From positions 62,001 to 126,000 of the forward strand of contig CALOFP010000004.1 of NCBI GenBank assembly GCA_942492635.1: 64,000 nucleotides of DNA, given 5' to 3'. Shown here one piece after another: positions 8,618 through 17,611 of this stretch. A program made the position numbers and the translations under genes. This DNA is from CALOFP01 sp942492635 (GTDB lineage: Bacteria; UBP6; UBA1177; CALOFP01). The notes below the pieces were generated by a model. The model made no database searches and was not told the DNA's origin. It saw nothing but the letters and a program-made list of their open reading frames with translations. The number at the start of each line of letters is the position of its first letter. The first letter of the stretch is position 1.

Positions 8618-9187
8618 TTAACCAATTATCAGAGATTCAATCAACTCTCTAGAGTCATTCATATTATGATGAAATATGTAAAAGGGAACTTTGTCAACAA
8701 TTTTGTCGATTACCTTCAGATAATTTTTGGTTAAAGATCTGTCTTTTACAGGAGGTGCTGTCTGCTTTAAAAGAAAGGTCCAGCAATAATCCTCATCTTC
8801 AACTTTTTCAACATAACTGCGTTTGGAAAACTCCTTCTCTATGAAAAAGATCTTCTTAAGTGATGCAGTCAAATTCAGATTGTGCAGATAATCAGGAGAT
8901 AGATCACGCTCCTGTTCATCACCCTTCAGAGGCGCCGACTTGATAAGAAGTTGATCGCCGCCGAAAACAATCAGATTTCTGTCTTCATTGATTATCATGT
9001 CATGATTTAGAATTCTTTTCGCAATTGTTGATTTACCGGCACCGGAAACTCCCGTAAAAAGGTAGGAGTTCCCATTTATTACAATTGAACTGCAATGCAT
9101 CAGGATCCCTTCAAGATTTCGAATTAAATCCTCATTTACAGAAATACGCTTGTTGCGATCAACAGAAAAATGATACTGGTATGGCAT
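8618..9187 (-). CDS. HPr-kinase-like P-loop protein, RiPP-associated
   Basis: 189 residues. It has a Walker A motif GVSGAGKS (46-53) and the INEDRNLIVF stretch (66-75) matching the acidic strand of HPr kinase/PEP carboxykinase-like proteins. It is far shorter than true HprK (about 310 residues) and lacks the N-terminal half, as do RiPP-associated HprK homologues. In lasso-peptide clusters such kinases phosphorylate the precursor's C-terminal Ser (PadeK type). The precursor encoded just upstream has Ser at the penultimate position, so phosphorylation or polyphosphorylation is an attractive guess. The ATG lies 12 bases after the precursor stop, with no clear ribosome site, which suggests translational coupling. 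Confidence 0.75.
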   Translation of the reverse strand: MPYQYHFSVDRNKRISVNEDLIRNLEGILMHCSSIVINGNSYLFTGVSGAGKSTIAKRILNHDMIINEDRNLIVFGGDQLLIKSAPLKGDEQERDLSPDYLHNLNLTASLKKIFFIEKEFSKRSYVEKVEDEDYCWTFLLKQTAPPVKDRSLTKNYLKVIDKIVDKVPFYIFHHNMNDSRELIESLIIG

Positions 9188-9199
9188 AAAAAGATATTT

Positions 9200-9343
9200 T
9201 TAAGCTGACAAATCCGGAATAATTGTACATCCATCCCCACCACGGCCGGTTCCAGTTACTCTGCACCCGCCGTAAAGCAGTTTTGATTCCATATCTTCTT
9301 CCATAATTATTGCCGGCTTTTCGTACTTGTTTTTATTTTCCAC
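9200..9343 (-). CDS. RiPP precursor peptide, 47 residues, YxxP leader and Gly/Cys-rich core
   Basis: A short frame found by reading the 165-base gap between the kinase-like gene and the giant lipoprotein gene. It starts with GTG at 9343, preceded by AGGAG six bases upstream, and ends TAA at 9200. The peptide has a charged leader with Tyr7-Glu-Lys-Pro10, the YxxP pattern that recognition domains bind in several RiPP families, then an acidic helix-like stretch, then Gly25-Gly26-Cys27. The C-terminal part is Gly-rich with Cys27 and Cys39, Arg28 and Arg34, Thr30/32/40, Asp37/44, and ends Leu-Ser-Ala. The AGGAG overlaps the TAG stop of the lipoprotein gene upstream (9-base gap). I know no named family with this core. 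Confidence 0.75.
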   Translation of the reverse strand: MENKNKYEKPAIIMEEDMESKLLYGGCRVTGTGRGGDGCTIIPDLSA

Positions 9344-9352
9344 TACTTACTC

Positions 9353-12300
9353 CTAAAAATTCAATATGTAACAATCACCCCTTGAGTCAGTCATCTCGTT
9401 ACAGAATACAATTCCATATTCCATAAGAAGAACCGGAAGCTTATCTCCATCAAGATACGTGTAATCGATGTAGAGCATCGGATGAATATAGTCCGCGCTC
9501 TGAGATCCTGTTTTAGATGGAGTTATGTAATCTGTTGAGTAGAGGTAGATTCCTCCAGTGCCTCCAGATGTCAGTATCTCCGGTTTTCCGCTTCCGTCAA
9601 TATCAGCCATTGATGGTGAAAGTCTCATCGCAAACCTGGAGTCCTGGTTAAGAGTTTCATTATCATGAAGAGCATCACTGTAACTTATGCTTTCACTGTT
9701 TGCCCTGGAGAAGCTGTCTGATCCATAGTGAATGGAAAGAGATGTTCTAGCTCCGGATAAAAGATCAGAATAGCCGTCACCATCAATATCAACGTGAGAG
9801 GTTCTAAGTGCTGCACCCACCCCTGGACCGGAAAGAGTTTCATAGTTAACATTTGCAAGACCTTGCGTTCCAGTTGTGTACGCAGCACCAAAAACAAGCT
9901 CCGAATCTGCTGAAAGTGCATAATCAATTACTATTGTCTCCTGGGCACCTTCCAGTTTGCCAACTCTCCTTACAATATTTCCGAATCCGTCTCCAGCGTT
10001 CAATCCTCCAAGTCTGATATCAGGCGAATTTGAGCTGTATGTATTCGCTATGAGATCTGCTTTTTCTTTACCATAGTAAATAAATGCGGCACCTGCTCCA
10101 ACTTTTCCACCATATGTATAGTTCTTAGTAGAGACTATAAGGTCTGTGAGTCCATCTCCATTAACGTCTGCAGACTCAAGAGATCCGTAAGCAGCCCCAA
10201 ATCCATCACGCTGTGGGCCATCTCCACCAGTAGTACCGTCACCATTGCTGCACAGTGCAAATGTCACAGGATTTTCCGTATCAAGAGCTCCGGCTGGAGC
10301 AATTGACTGAACGGCAGTTCCAGAGAAAGTATCACTTGTATTGAACTTCCCTGAGACTTTTTTCACAGTAACTACACTTCCATTAATTGCATCGATGGTG
10401 CCACTTGCTCCGGAATCAGAACCAGCTATCTCAGCACCAACCGACAACCCAGAAGGATCGTCAACTGTGAGGTTAATCTTTCCATAAAATATAGTTATCT
10501 CGGTAGTGTAGCCGGTATAGGCAAAATCAAGTGCACCGTCACCATCGAAATCTGCCTCGGAAGAGATGCCCTGTCCAACTCCCTTAAAAGCACCTCCATC
10601 GGTCCATGAGTACAATGTTGAATTATCTGCTCCGGAAAAGATTTTCAACAATCCATCATAGTTGCCTGCTCCGACATCACCGATGGCATAATCATCAATT
10701 CCATCATTATTAATATCTCCAACAGATTTCAGTCTTGTTCTTAAATTTGCAGTATCGGCGGAAGTATCCACATCAACGATCCGGGTTTTCGTGAAGGTCA
10801 TCTCTCCACCATCAACGACATTATCGACAAGTCCTTTGTTCGAAATGTTGAAATCATGACCGTCCGAAGCATAAATGGAATCCACGGCTCTAACGGCAAA
10901 ACAGTATTGATCTCCTGAAAGAGTTATGTCTGTACCACCATCCGTAACACCAATACGATGGATGTCGGCAAATCCATTACTTGTCCATGTAGCACCACCT
11001 GCCTCACAGGCGGTTTTTGTAAAAATGCTAGAATTCGAACATGTACCCTGCTCCATTTTCGACACATGGAAAGTAAAACTCTGAGGCTGTCCGGCTGCTT
11101 TAGGAGTTGTATCCTTCGTAGCGTGAAGATCAAGCGGTGTGATCTTGCTCTCAAAATTTGTCGCATTAATTGAACATGTAGCAATTTTCTCATATTTGAG
11201 CTGATACTCTTTTACCTTTCCATCGGTATTTCCAACGATTGCAGTCCAATCGACTTTTGCCTGCCCTGTTTTTGCAATATATGCAACAGTTACAGGTATT
11301 GAGACGGGCTGCGCGTTATCAATGTGAGCAAAGAGCGTGTAGGTATTGGTATTTGTAATGGTTGTTCCCTGCTTTTCAGTAATTGTAAAAGTGAGGGTGT
11401 GATCGGTCTGTCCTGGTGAAACCGTATCGTCGAGAGTCATCGCACCGAAGGTAGCGGTTCCTGCAGCAATTGAAGACGTTGTTGTTCCTGTGATCGTATT
11501 GTCTGATGATACGGAAACATCTCCGGCTGTAGCGCCTGTAATATTAAGTGTCAGAGTCTGGGAATCTCCAAATCCTATTGCTATTTCATCTTTCCCTGCG
11601 CCCTGGTAAAGAGTGGAGTGAACAATAGCGGCTACAGGAAGAGTGTTGTCAACCTTCACATTCGTTGCTGTAAATTCACCATTTGTCGTACCCTCAACCA
11701 GAGCGTAAAGAGTATTTGCTGCTTCATTTGAGACAATTCCCACATTTGTGAAAGTACAATCACCGTTCACATCCGTCGTTCCTGTCCCAAGCACTGTTCC
11801 TGCTGCACCGCCAAGCCTCAAAGTACATGGTGCGGACGGCGCATCAGAATCAATTGTGATGTCTGTTGTGAAAGTACCGGCACCGTCGGATCCTTCCGCA
11901 AGCTTGAACCAGCCTCCGTCGGAAGGAAGAGTGCAGCCTGATGAACAATTCCTCGCCTTCTTAATGGCTACAGCAGGCTCGGTCGTCTGAATCTGAACAT
12001 CTACGGTTGATGATTTCGCTACGTTTCCGTGGGAATCGGTAACTGTGAATTCAATTCTCCAGAAGCCAGCTCCTGCACCGGTTGCTTCGCAGCTGTAACT
12101 TGCAGTAGCGAAACCATTTGCCGTACAGACTGTAACAGCATCTCCACCAGTTGGATCACCGTTTATTGCAGATATCGGAATTGCCTTCACAACCACATTT
12201 GCAGGCTTCTGAACACTGACATCCGTAAGTGTGGCTGAGATATTGAACTGGAATCCGGGCGTTCCGGCATTTACATCCAAATTCAAAACGTCCTCATCTG

Positions 12301-15300
12301 CTGGTGCAGTGATTGTAGCAGTTGCAGCAACAGGATCCACCTCATAGGTTTTTGAAGCGCTTCCTTCATTACCCGCAGCATCAAGAACCGATACCGTTAT
12401 GGTGTGTTTAAAATCATCAAGATTGTTGAGAAGCACTGTTGCGGTATTATTTGTAGCTGTAACTCCCGGATACGGATCTGTTCGTTCCGCCGTATCGCTG
12501 TATGTAGTCACAACATCGTTAATCGTTACAGGGTTATTATTGAGATTTTCTCCAAAAGTTATATTCAACCTTGCATTCTGAATTTCACCGGAAACCACAC
12601 TTGCTACTGCGGCAGTAATCGTTTTGTTTATTAACGGATCGGAACCGTCGACTGAAAGATTTTCCGTTGTGAAGAGTGTCGTCGAAGACATATCAACAAA
12701 AATCTGATTTCCGGATATTTGAGTAATTTTTCCTTTGGCTCCGGAGGTTTGTCCCGTTATCTTGTTGCCAACAGCAAGAGAAGAAACATCGTCGACATCA
12801 AGTTTCATGAAGTCGTTGATGTTGAGCCAATCATCATGCCCTGCTGTTGTACCGGCAGGATCGACTATGGCAACAGTCGGTCGAACTGTATCCACTGTAA
12901 ACGGAGTGAGCTCCTTCTCGCCCCTGTTTCCGTTACAGTCTGTTACTGCGACAGTGAGTGTGTGGACAGCATCTGCAAGAGAAACATTTTCAAATAGATA
13001 TGAGTCGGAAACATTTGCCTGGCTGGGCAGTGAATCTCCGTTTGAAGATGAAAGAAATATCGTTCTTGCCGAATCGGAAATGTTTCCGGCATCAGAAACA
13101 TTTACTGTAATATTTGTCTGCATACCTTCGGCTGCATCCAAATCATCCGCAATATTCAGATATCCATTCTGTAAACCGTCTATAACGACATCGCCCACAG
13201 TCGGAGCAATAAGGTCCACCGTAATATTCTTTTTTACATCATAAAAATTCACATCACCTTCAACTCTTGTGTAGCGTGTAACATTGTCTATCGGATCAGT
13301 AAATTTGCCTATGACATCATATTTCTCGCAACTATCAGGCATCTGCGCTGCTGTTGGAGTTACCTTCACTGTCTCCCATTCACTTGGAGAGGCACTGACA
13401 TTTGCCGTGGCAATCAACTCCTCTGAATCAACAGATGTAACTTTTCCTTCGCCATCAACAGAGAAGCTGTTAACTTTCATCAACTGTATTTCGACATTCG
13501 GGGATGCATTGAAAACATTGAATGAAAATTCAATAGGTCCACTTCCAGCCTTAAACACTGCATTCGTATAACTACCGGCAAAAGAGATCAATGGCTCAGC
13601 AGTATTGACAACAATAGTGCCGTCCACTGTTTTCTTATTTCCAGCATTATCAGTACATTCAAATCGAATGGTATTTACAATTCTTATGCCGGAGTTCAAT
13701 TCAAAATCTTTAAATGACACAGCTCCATCACTGCCGCTATTTGTTACTTTTCCAAAACTGGAAGGTGATATAACTTCCGCTGTTTTTTCATTGTTATCAC
13801 ACCCAGTAAAGGTAGCACCTACATTAAAGGTAAAACGATTTCCGTCTGTCTGAATCGTATCGTCTCCTTTACCCAATATTGTTCCGGGATCATTGAAGTT
13901 TATGACAGGAGCCTCTTTATCTACAGTCCATGTATCTGTTTCGGTTGTCTTCCGGCCGAATGAATCAGTAGCCTCAACAGTGAAAGTGTATTCTCCTACA
14001 CTGTTATCTTCTTGAATATCCGGATTGGAAAAAGACTGGGGAGAAGTACAGTTGCTTATCGTCTTAATATCAACTCCACCCTTCGAAAGTTTACAGACAA
14101 CGGTGGTAGCAGAGTTGTCGGTTACAGTGAAGATAAAAGTTGCAGTTTCCTCATTTGTCGGACTTGCAGCAGGGGCAGATCTTGTGATTACAACTTCCGG
14201 TGCCTCAGTATCAACTGTCCAGATGTGCTCAGCGTGTGCACTTGCAACACCTTTATTGGCATCAATTTCAAATTTATGAGAACCTTCAGAAAGAGAGCCA
14301 GCTGTATAGGGGCTGTTGCAATCAGCAATAGGATTTCCGTCAAGTGTACATTCATAGCTATCAGCATCGGTGGGGTTACCGCTCTGAACAAAGCCAAATG
14401 TAAATACAATTGAATTGCTGTTAACTATCTCATCTTCCGGATCAAAGGTGAGACTAATTGAAAAAGAAGCGGAATCCACCGTCCACTCATAGAGCTCCGG
14501 TGTCTCATCTTCGTTTCCTGCTTCATCTTTTGCCTTAACATAGAAAGTATAGGTCGTCTTATCGGTAAATGTTCCGGCGACATATTCCTTGGGTGATGTA
14601 CAATCCTCCCACTTAGCCTCATCCGGATCAACTCCGGAACCCTCGACATATTGACACTTGAAAGTGCAAGTTGTTGCTCCGGTGCAGCTGAAACCGAATT
14701 TCGCTGAAGTATTAACTGATGGATTGGATGGTTTCAATGTTATTTGTGTTTCAGGAGCTACAGTATCGACACTCCAGGAATATATTGCAGGTGAACTGTC
14801 TGTGTTTCCATTTGCATCTGTTGCTCTTACCTTAAATTCGTAAGTACTGTCAGAATCAATAGAGGAAGAATCATATGTAACACCGGCTTCATTGCAGCTT
14901 GTCCAATCGACAACAACGGATCCATCCTTTTCAAGTCGACACTCGAATGTGACATTCGACTCCTTAACACCCGGAGATGACTGTGCTTCATATGTAAAAC
15001 TTATGGTTCTGCTATTGGTAGGCGAAACATCCGGATTTTTGGAAAGGATAACCGTATCAGGCGCCTCTGTGTCGATAGTTACTTCAAAACCACCGCTTGT
15101 AGACCAATTCCCGGCATCATCCTGTTCCTGAACATATAGGGTATGCTTTCCGTCATCAAGATCAGAAGATGGCGTATAGCTTAGTACCAGTGTTTCAGTT
15201 GCTCCAGTCTCAAGATTTGGATCATCTAGTTTGTATCTGAATCTTCCATTTCCATTTCCACCGCTTGTCCAACTCCATGTCGGAGTTGCATCGTTGGTAA

Positions 15301-17269
15301 ACTCAGGTCCGCTAACAGATGGTGGATTCGGAGCTGTCGTATCGAGTGTCCATGTGTATGAGTCGGATCCGCTATTTCCAGCGACGTCGCTTGAGGAAAC
15401 TGTGAATGTGTATTCCCCGTCCTCTGTCAGCGAGTAGGCGTATCCAGATGCTGCGTCACATGCGACATTTGTAGCAGCACCGCCGTCTTTTGCGAGTGTA
15501 CAGACAGGTGTTCCTTCCGAAACTGTGAAGGTGATTGTTCCGGATGTCACATTTGTCGGGTTGTCCGGTTTTGCGGTTATCTGAACAGTTGGAGCTGTCT
15601 TGTCTACTGTTATTGTGAGTTTTCCGTTGGGTTCTTCACCTGTCACGGACCAAGTTCCGAAAGAGTTTCTTGCCTGAACTTCGAGGGTGTACGTTCCTTC
15701 CTCAAATCCGGTTCCGGTGTAGGTTTTCGTATTTGTATCTGTTGTTACGGTCCATTCTGTGGCGGTTGAGAGTTTGTACCGGAAAGCTGTTGCGCCTGTC
15801 GGCACTGTCCAGTTCCAGACGGGATCTGAATTCGTCGGTGTAGATCCGGAAACGATCGGAGCTGTGGGTACCGCCGCCTCGAAGGTCCATGAAAAGGTGT
15901 CTGTTCCGCTGTTTTTCACGACATCTTCGGCTGTTACGGTGAATGTGTACCTACCGTTTTCGGTAAAGTTGTAAGTGTAGCTGTTGTCACTGCAGTCAAC
16001 TGTCTGTGCGGCAGCTTCGTCCTTCTTGAGAGTGCAGGAAACCGTTCCTTCGGAGGCGGTGAACTCTATCGTACCGCTTACAACATCGGAAGGATCAGAC
16101 GGTTTCGTCGCTTCCGTAATCTTCACGACAGGTGCCGTGATGTCGACTGTCAGATCTGTCGATTCCGCTTCGCAAGTGATATCTTCCCCGGTTGTGTTCT
16201 TGTAACTGAGAACCACTTTCACTTTTGCCTTATTCGCATCGGTAGTTTCCGGGATTGTGATTACCTTTTCGAAATCCCCCTCTTTGTATGCAGCCTCAAC
16301 AGGTTCAGTTGAATCGTTTATGAAAATCGAAGCCGTTGCATCTTCCGGACAGTCGCCGCCGGAACATGTGGGGGTTACGACTAGATTCTTCTGGAATCCT
16401 GCTGTTGTTCCATCTTCATCATCGGCGATGCCGAACAGTGAGTTGGAAGCTATGTTCAGGGCGAGAGAACAACTGCCCGCCTCAAGCTTCACTTTGAAGG
16501 AAACAGATGTTTCAAAAGTGCCCGATTTGACTTTCATAATCACATTTTCGGAAGAAGGAACGGTAATCGGATCGGCAAAGACCACCTTACCTGACTGGCC
16601 TCCGTTTCCATCCGACAACTCAACAGTTCCGCTTGCAATCGGATTGAGATCGATCTGCTCGATATAGAGATCGACCTTGGCTCCGGCAGCCAGACCGAAT
16701 GTGTTTGCCTCAAGCTTAAGCTGTATTCCGGAATCCTCGGCAGAGGCGTCGTCGGCAGCCGCAACGAGAGCTTCAGACAGCTCCGTCTTAACACCTCCAG
16801 TACCACCCTTCAGATAGAACATGTCTACAGATATGTTCACAACGGTTACGGTTATTTCTGCTGTTGTTATTGACGTCGACCTTTCAAGGTATGCCTTCAG
16901 TTTATTCTGCCCGATGGAGAGCTCAACATCCTGAAAACTTGCGCTCTTTTGAACAACAGAGCCTTTATATTCCCTGTCATTTACATTAAGAACAATGGAG
17001 GTTCCGTCCTTCACTGTCCCCTTTATCTCCTTTACCGAGACCTTGAAACTCACCTTGGCAGCTTCACCTTTCGGGACCGTGACAACATCGCCGTCGAATA
17101 TTCCTTCGAATGACAGTTCGAGTTCGAGTTTTTCACACTCCCCATCGTTACAGTAGTAGCCGTCCTTGCAATCCTGGTCCACTCTGCACTTATCGGATGA
17201 TGAAGAGCAACCGACTATGAAGTTTAAAAATGAAAATAGAAATAAAAAAACAAGCAATGCTTTTTTCAT
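9353..17269 (-). CDS. Giant surface lipoprotein with Ig-like repeats and C-terminal FG-GAP/VCBS propeller
   Basis: 2,638 residues from ATG 17269, chosen because it has AGGGGG upstream and opens directly on a lipoprotein signal (LNFIVGC). After the lipid Cys comes a small Cys module (spacing C-x5-C-x5-C-x4-C). A long array of bacterial Ig-like repeats follows, recognisable by TVDTTAP/TVDTEAP linkers and 'P.NPT..TSGTITFTVSEG' blades (roughly DNA 13.9-16.2 kb). More divergent beta domains come next, and the last ~450 residues hold FG-GAP/VCBS calcium-type repeats (DINNDGIDDYAIG, DVNGDGLTDLIV, DIDGDGYSDLL). It is probably an outer-membrane-anchored adhesin or substrate-binding protein. Unusually, it sits between the PqqD-like and precursor genes of the RiPP-like operon. 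Confidence 0.85.
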   Translation of the reverse strand: MKKALLVFLFLFSFLNFIVGCSSSSDKCRVDQDCKDGYYCNDGECEKLELELSFEGIFDGDVVTVPKGEAAKVSFKVSVKEIKGTVKDGTSIVLNVNDREYKGSVVQKSASFQDVELSIGQNKLKAYLERSTSITTAEITVTVVNISVDMFYLKGGTGGVKTELSEALVAAADDASAEDSGIQLKLEANTFGLAAGAKVDLYIEQIDLNPIASGTVELSDGNGGQSGKVVFADPITVPSSENVIMKVKSGTFETSVSFKVKLEAGSCSLALNIASNSLFGIADDEDGTTAGFQKNLVVTPTCSGGDCPEDATASIFINDSTEPVEAAYKEGDFEKVITIPETTDANKAKVKVVLSYKNTTGEDITCEAESTDLTVDITAPVVKITEATKPSDPSDVVSGTIEFTASEGTVSCTLKKDEAAAQTVDCSDNSYTYNFTENGRYTFTVTAEDVVKNSGTDTFSWTFEAAVPTAPIVSGSTPTNSDPVWNWTVPTGATAFRYKLSTATEWTVTTDTNTKTYTGTGFEEGTYTLEVQARNSFGTWSVTGEEPNGKLTITVDKTAPTVQITAKPDNPTNVTSGTITFTVSEGTPVCTLAKDGGAATNVACDAASGYAYSLTEDGEYTFTVSSSDVAGNSGSDSYTWTLDTTAPNPPSVSGPEFTNDATPTWSWTSGGNGNGRFRYKLDDPNLETGATETLVLSYTPSSDLDDGKHTLYVQEQDDAGNWSTSGGFEVTIDTEAPDTVILSKNPDVSPTNSRTISFTYEAQSSPGVKESNVTFECRLEKDGSVVVDWTSCNEAGVTYDSSSIDSDSTYEFKVRATDANGNTDSSPAIYSWSVDTVAPETQITLKPSNPSVNTSAKFGFSCTGATTCTFKCQYVEGSGVDPDEAKWEDCTSPKEYVAGTFTDKTTYTFYVKAKDEAGNEDETPELYEWTVDSASFSISLTFDPEDEIVNSNSIVFTFGFVQSGNPTDADSYECTLDGNPIADCNSPYTAGSLSEGSHKFEIDANKGVASAHAEHIWTVDTEAPEVVITRSAPAASPTNEETATFIFTVTDNSATTVVCKLSKGGVDIKTISNCTSPQSFSNPDIQEDNSVGEYTFTVEATDSFGRKTTETDTWTVDKEAPVINFNDPGTILGKGDDTIQTDGNRFTFNVGATFTGCDNNEKTAEVISPSSFGKVTNSGSDGAVSFKDFELNSGIRIVNTIRFECTDNAGNKKTVDGTIVVNTAEPLISFAGSYTNAVFKAGSGPIEFSFNVFNASPNVEIQLMKVNSFSVDGEGKVTSVDSEELIATANVSASPSEWETVKVTPTAAQMPDSCEKYDVIGKFTDPIDNVTRYTRVEGDVNFYDVKKNITVDLIAPTVGDVVIDGLQNGYLNIADDLDAAEGMQTNITVNVSDAGNISDSARTIFLSSSNGDSLPSQANVSDSYLFENVSLADAVHTLTVAVTDCNGNRGEKELTPFTVDTVRPTVAIVDPAGTTAGHDDWLNINDFMKLDVDDVSSLAVGNKITGQTSGAKGKITQISGNQIFVDMSSTTLFTTENLSVDGSDPLINKTITAAVASVVSGEIQNARLNITFGENLNNNPVTINDVVTTYSDTAERTDPYPGVTATNNTATVLLNNLDDFKHTITVSVLDAAGNEGSASKTYEVDPVAATATITAPADEDVLNLDVNAGTPGFQFNISATLTDVSVQKPANVVVKAIPISAINGDPTGGDAVTVCTANGFATASYSCEATGAGAGFWRIEFTVTDSHGNVAKSSTVDVQIQTTEPAVAIKKARNCSSGCTLPSDGGWFKLAEGSDGAGTFTTDITIDSDAPSAPCTLRLGGAAGTVLGTGTTDVNGDCTFTNVGIVSNEAANTLYALVEGTTNGEFTATNVKVDNTLPVAAIVHSTLYQGAGKDEIAIGFGDSQTLTLNITGATAGDVSVSSDNTITGTTTSSIAAGTATFGAMTLDDTVSPGQTDHTLTFTITEKQGTTITNTNTYTLFAHIDNAQPVSIPVTVAYIAKTGQAKVDWTAIVGNTDGKVKEYQLKYEKIATCSINATNFESKITPLDLHATKDTTPKAAGQPQSFTFHVSKMEQGTCSNSSIFTKTACEAGGATWTSNGFADIHRIGVTDGGTDITLSGDQYCFAVRAVDSIYASDGHDFNISNKGLVDNVVDGGEMTFTKTRIVDVDTSADTANLRTRLKSVGDINNDGIDDYAIGDVGAGNYDGLLKIFSGADNSTLYSWTDGGAFKGVGQGISSEADFDGDGALDFAYTGYTTEITIFYGKINLTVDDPSGLSVGAEIAGSDSGASGTIDAINGSVVTVKKVSGKFNTSDTFSGTAVQSIAPAGALDTENPVTFALCSNGDGTTGGDGPQRDGFGAAYGSLESADVNGDGLTDLIVSTKNYTYGGKVGAGAAFIYYGKEKADLIANTYSSNSPDIRLGGLNAGDGFGNIVRRVGKLEGAQETIVIDYALSADSELVFGAAYTTGTQGLANVNYETLSGPGVGAALRTSHVDIDGDGYSDLLSGARTSLSIHYGSDSFSRANSESISYSDALHDNETLNQDSRFAMRLSPSMADIDGSGKPEILTSGGTGGIYLYSTDYITPSKTGSQSADYIHPMLYIDYTYLDGDKLPVLLMEYGIVFCNEMTDSRGDCYILNF

Positions 17270-17335
17270 CGTGTGTCCCCCTAAAATGCGTACAACAGCA
17301 GGTGATTTTAACACTATCTTAAAAACATGTCAAAA

Positions 17336-17611
17336 TTATTCGAGAAGGCCTCTCTCATCAAAAGCCTCTATTATCTCCTTGACATCATTGAATATTATTT
17401 GTTTATCAAGATCAGGATCGTCACAGAACTTTCCGGCGACGCTCTCTGCAATTTCTTCAACAGTTTTAGTTCCGTCCAGCATCTCCCACACCAGGGCTGC
17501 AGTCCTGTTGATGGTAATTATCTTGTCTGTTATTGGAGAAACAATCGTAATTGTCCCGTCCTTCATTTTTCTCCACGCAATTTCAGTCCGTATGGAGCAA
17601 CGTTCCTTCAT
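17336..17611 (-). CDS. PqqD-family stand-alone RiPP recognition protein
   Basis: 91 residues. The sequence follows the PqqD pattern closely: a strand pair (TITIVSPITDKIITINRTAALVWEML), then DGTKTVEEIAESVA, then FDERGLLE at the end. Stand-alone PqqD-like proteins hold the leader of a RiPP precursor and hand it to the modifying enzymes. Its ATG overlaps the HDOD gene stop by 4 bases (ATGA) and it is followed after 66 bases by the giant lipoprotein gene. A second PqqD-like domain is fused to the methyltransferase of the same operon. The partner peptide is presumed to be the one at 9200-9343, since I found no other precursor nearby. Confidence 0.85.
   Translation of the reverse strand: MKERCSIRTEIAWRKMKDGTITIVSPITDKIITINRTAALVWEMLDGTKTVEEIAESVAGKFCDDPDLDKQIIFNDVKEIIEAFDERGLLE

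Noticed and set aside
4930..9343. Lasso-peptide cluster
   Set aside because: The HPr-kinase-like protein, PF14907 protein and YxxP leader fit, but there is no asparagine-synthetase-like cyclase and no B2-type protease, and the core lacks the expected Gly1/Cys1 to Asp/Glu7-9 ring pattern directly after a Thr at the leader's penultimate position.
17270..17314. Upstream start for the giant lipoprotein
   Set aside because: It would add 15 residues in front of a complete lipoprotein signal peptide and has no ribosome site, whereas ATG 17269 has AGGGGG upstream.
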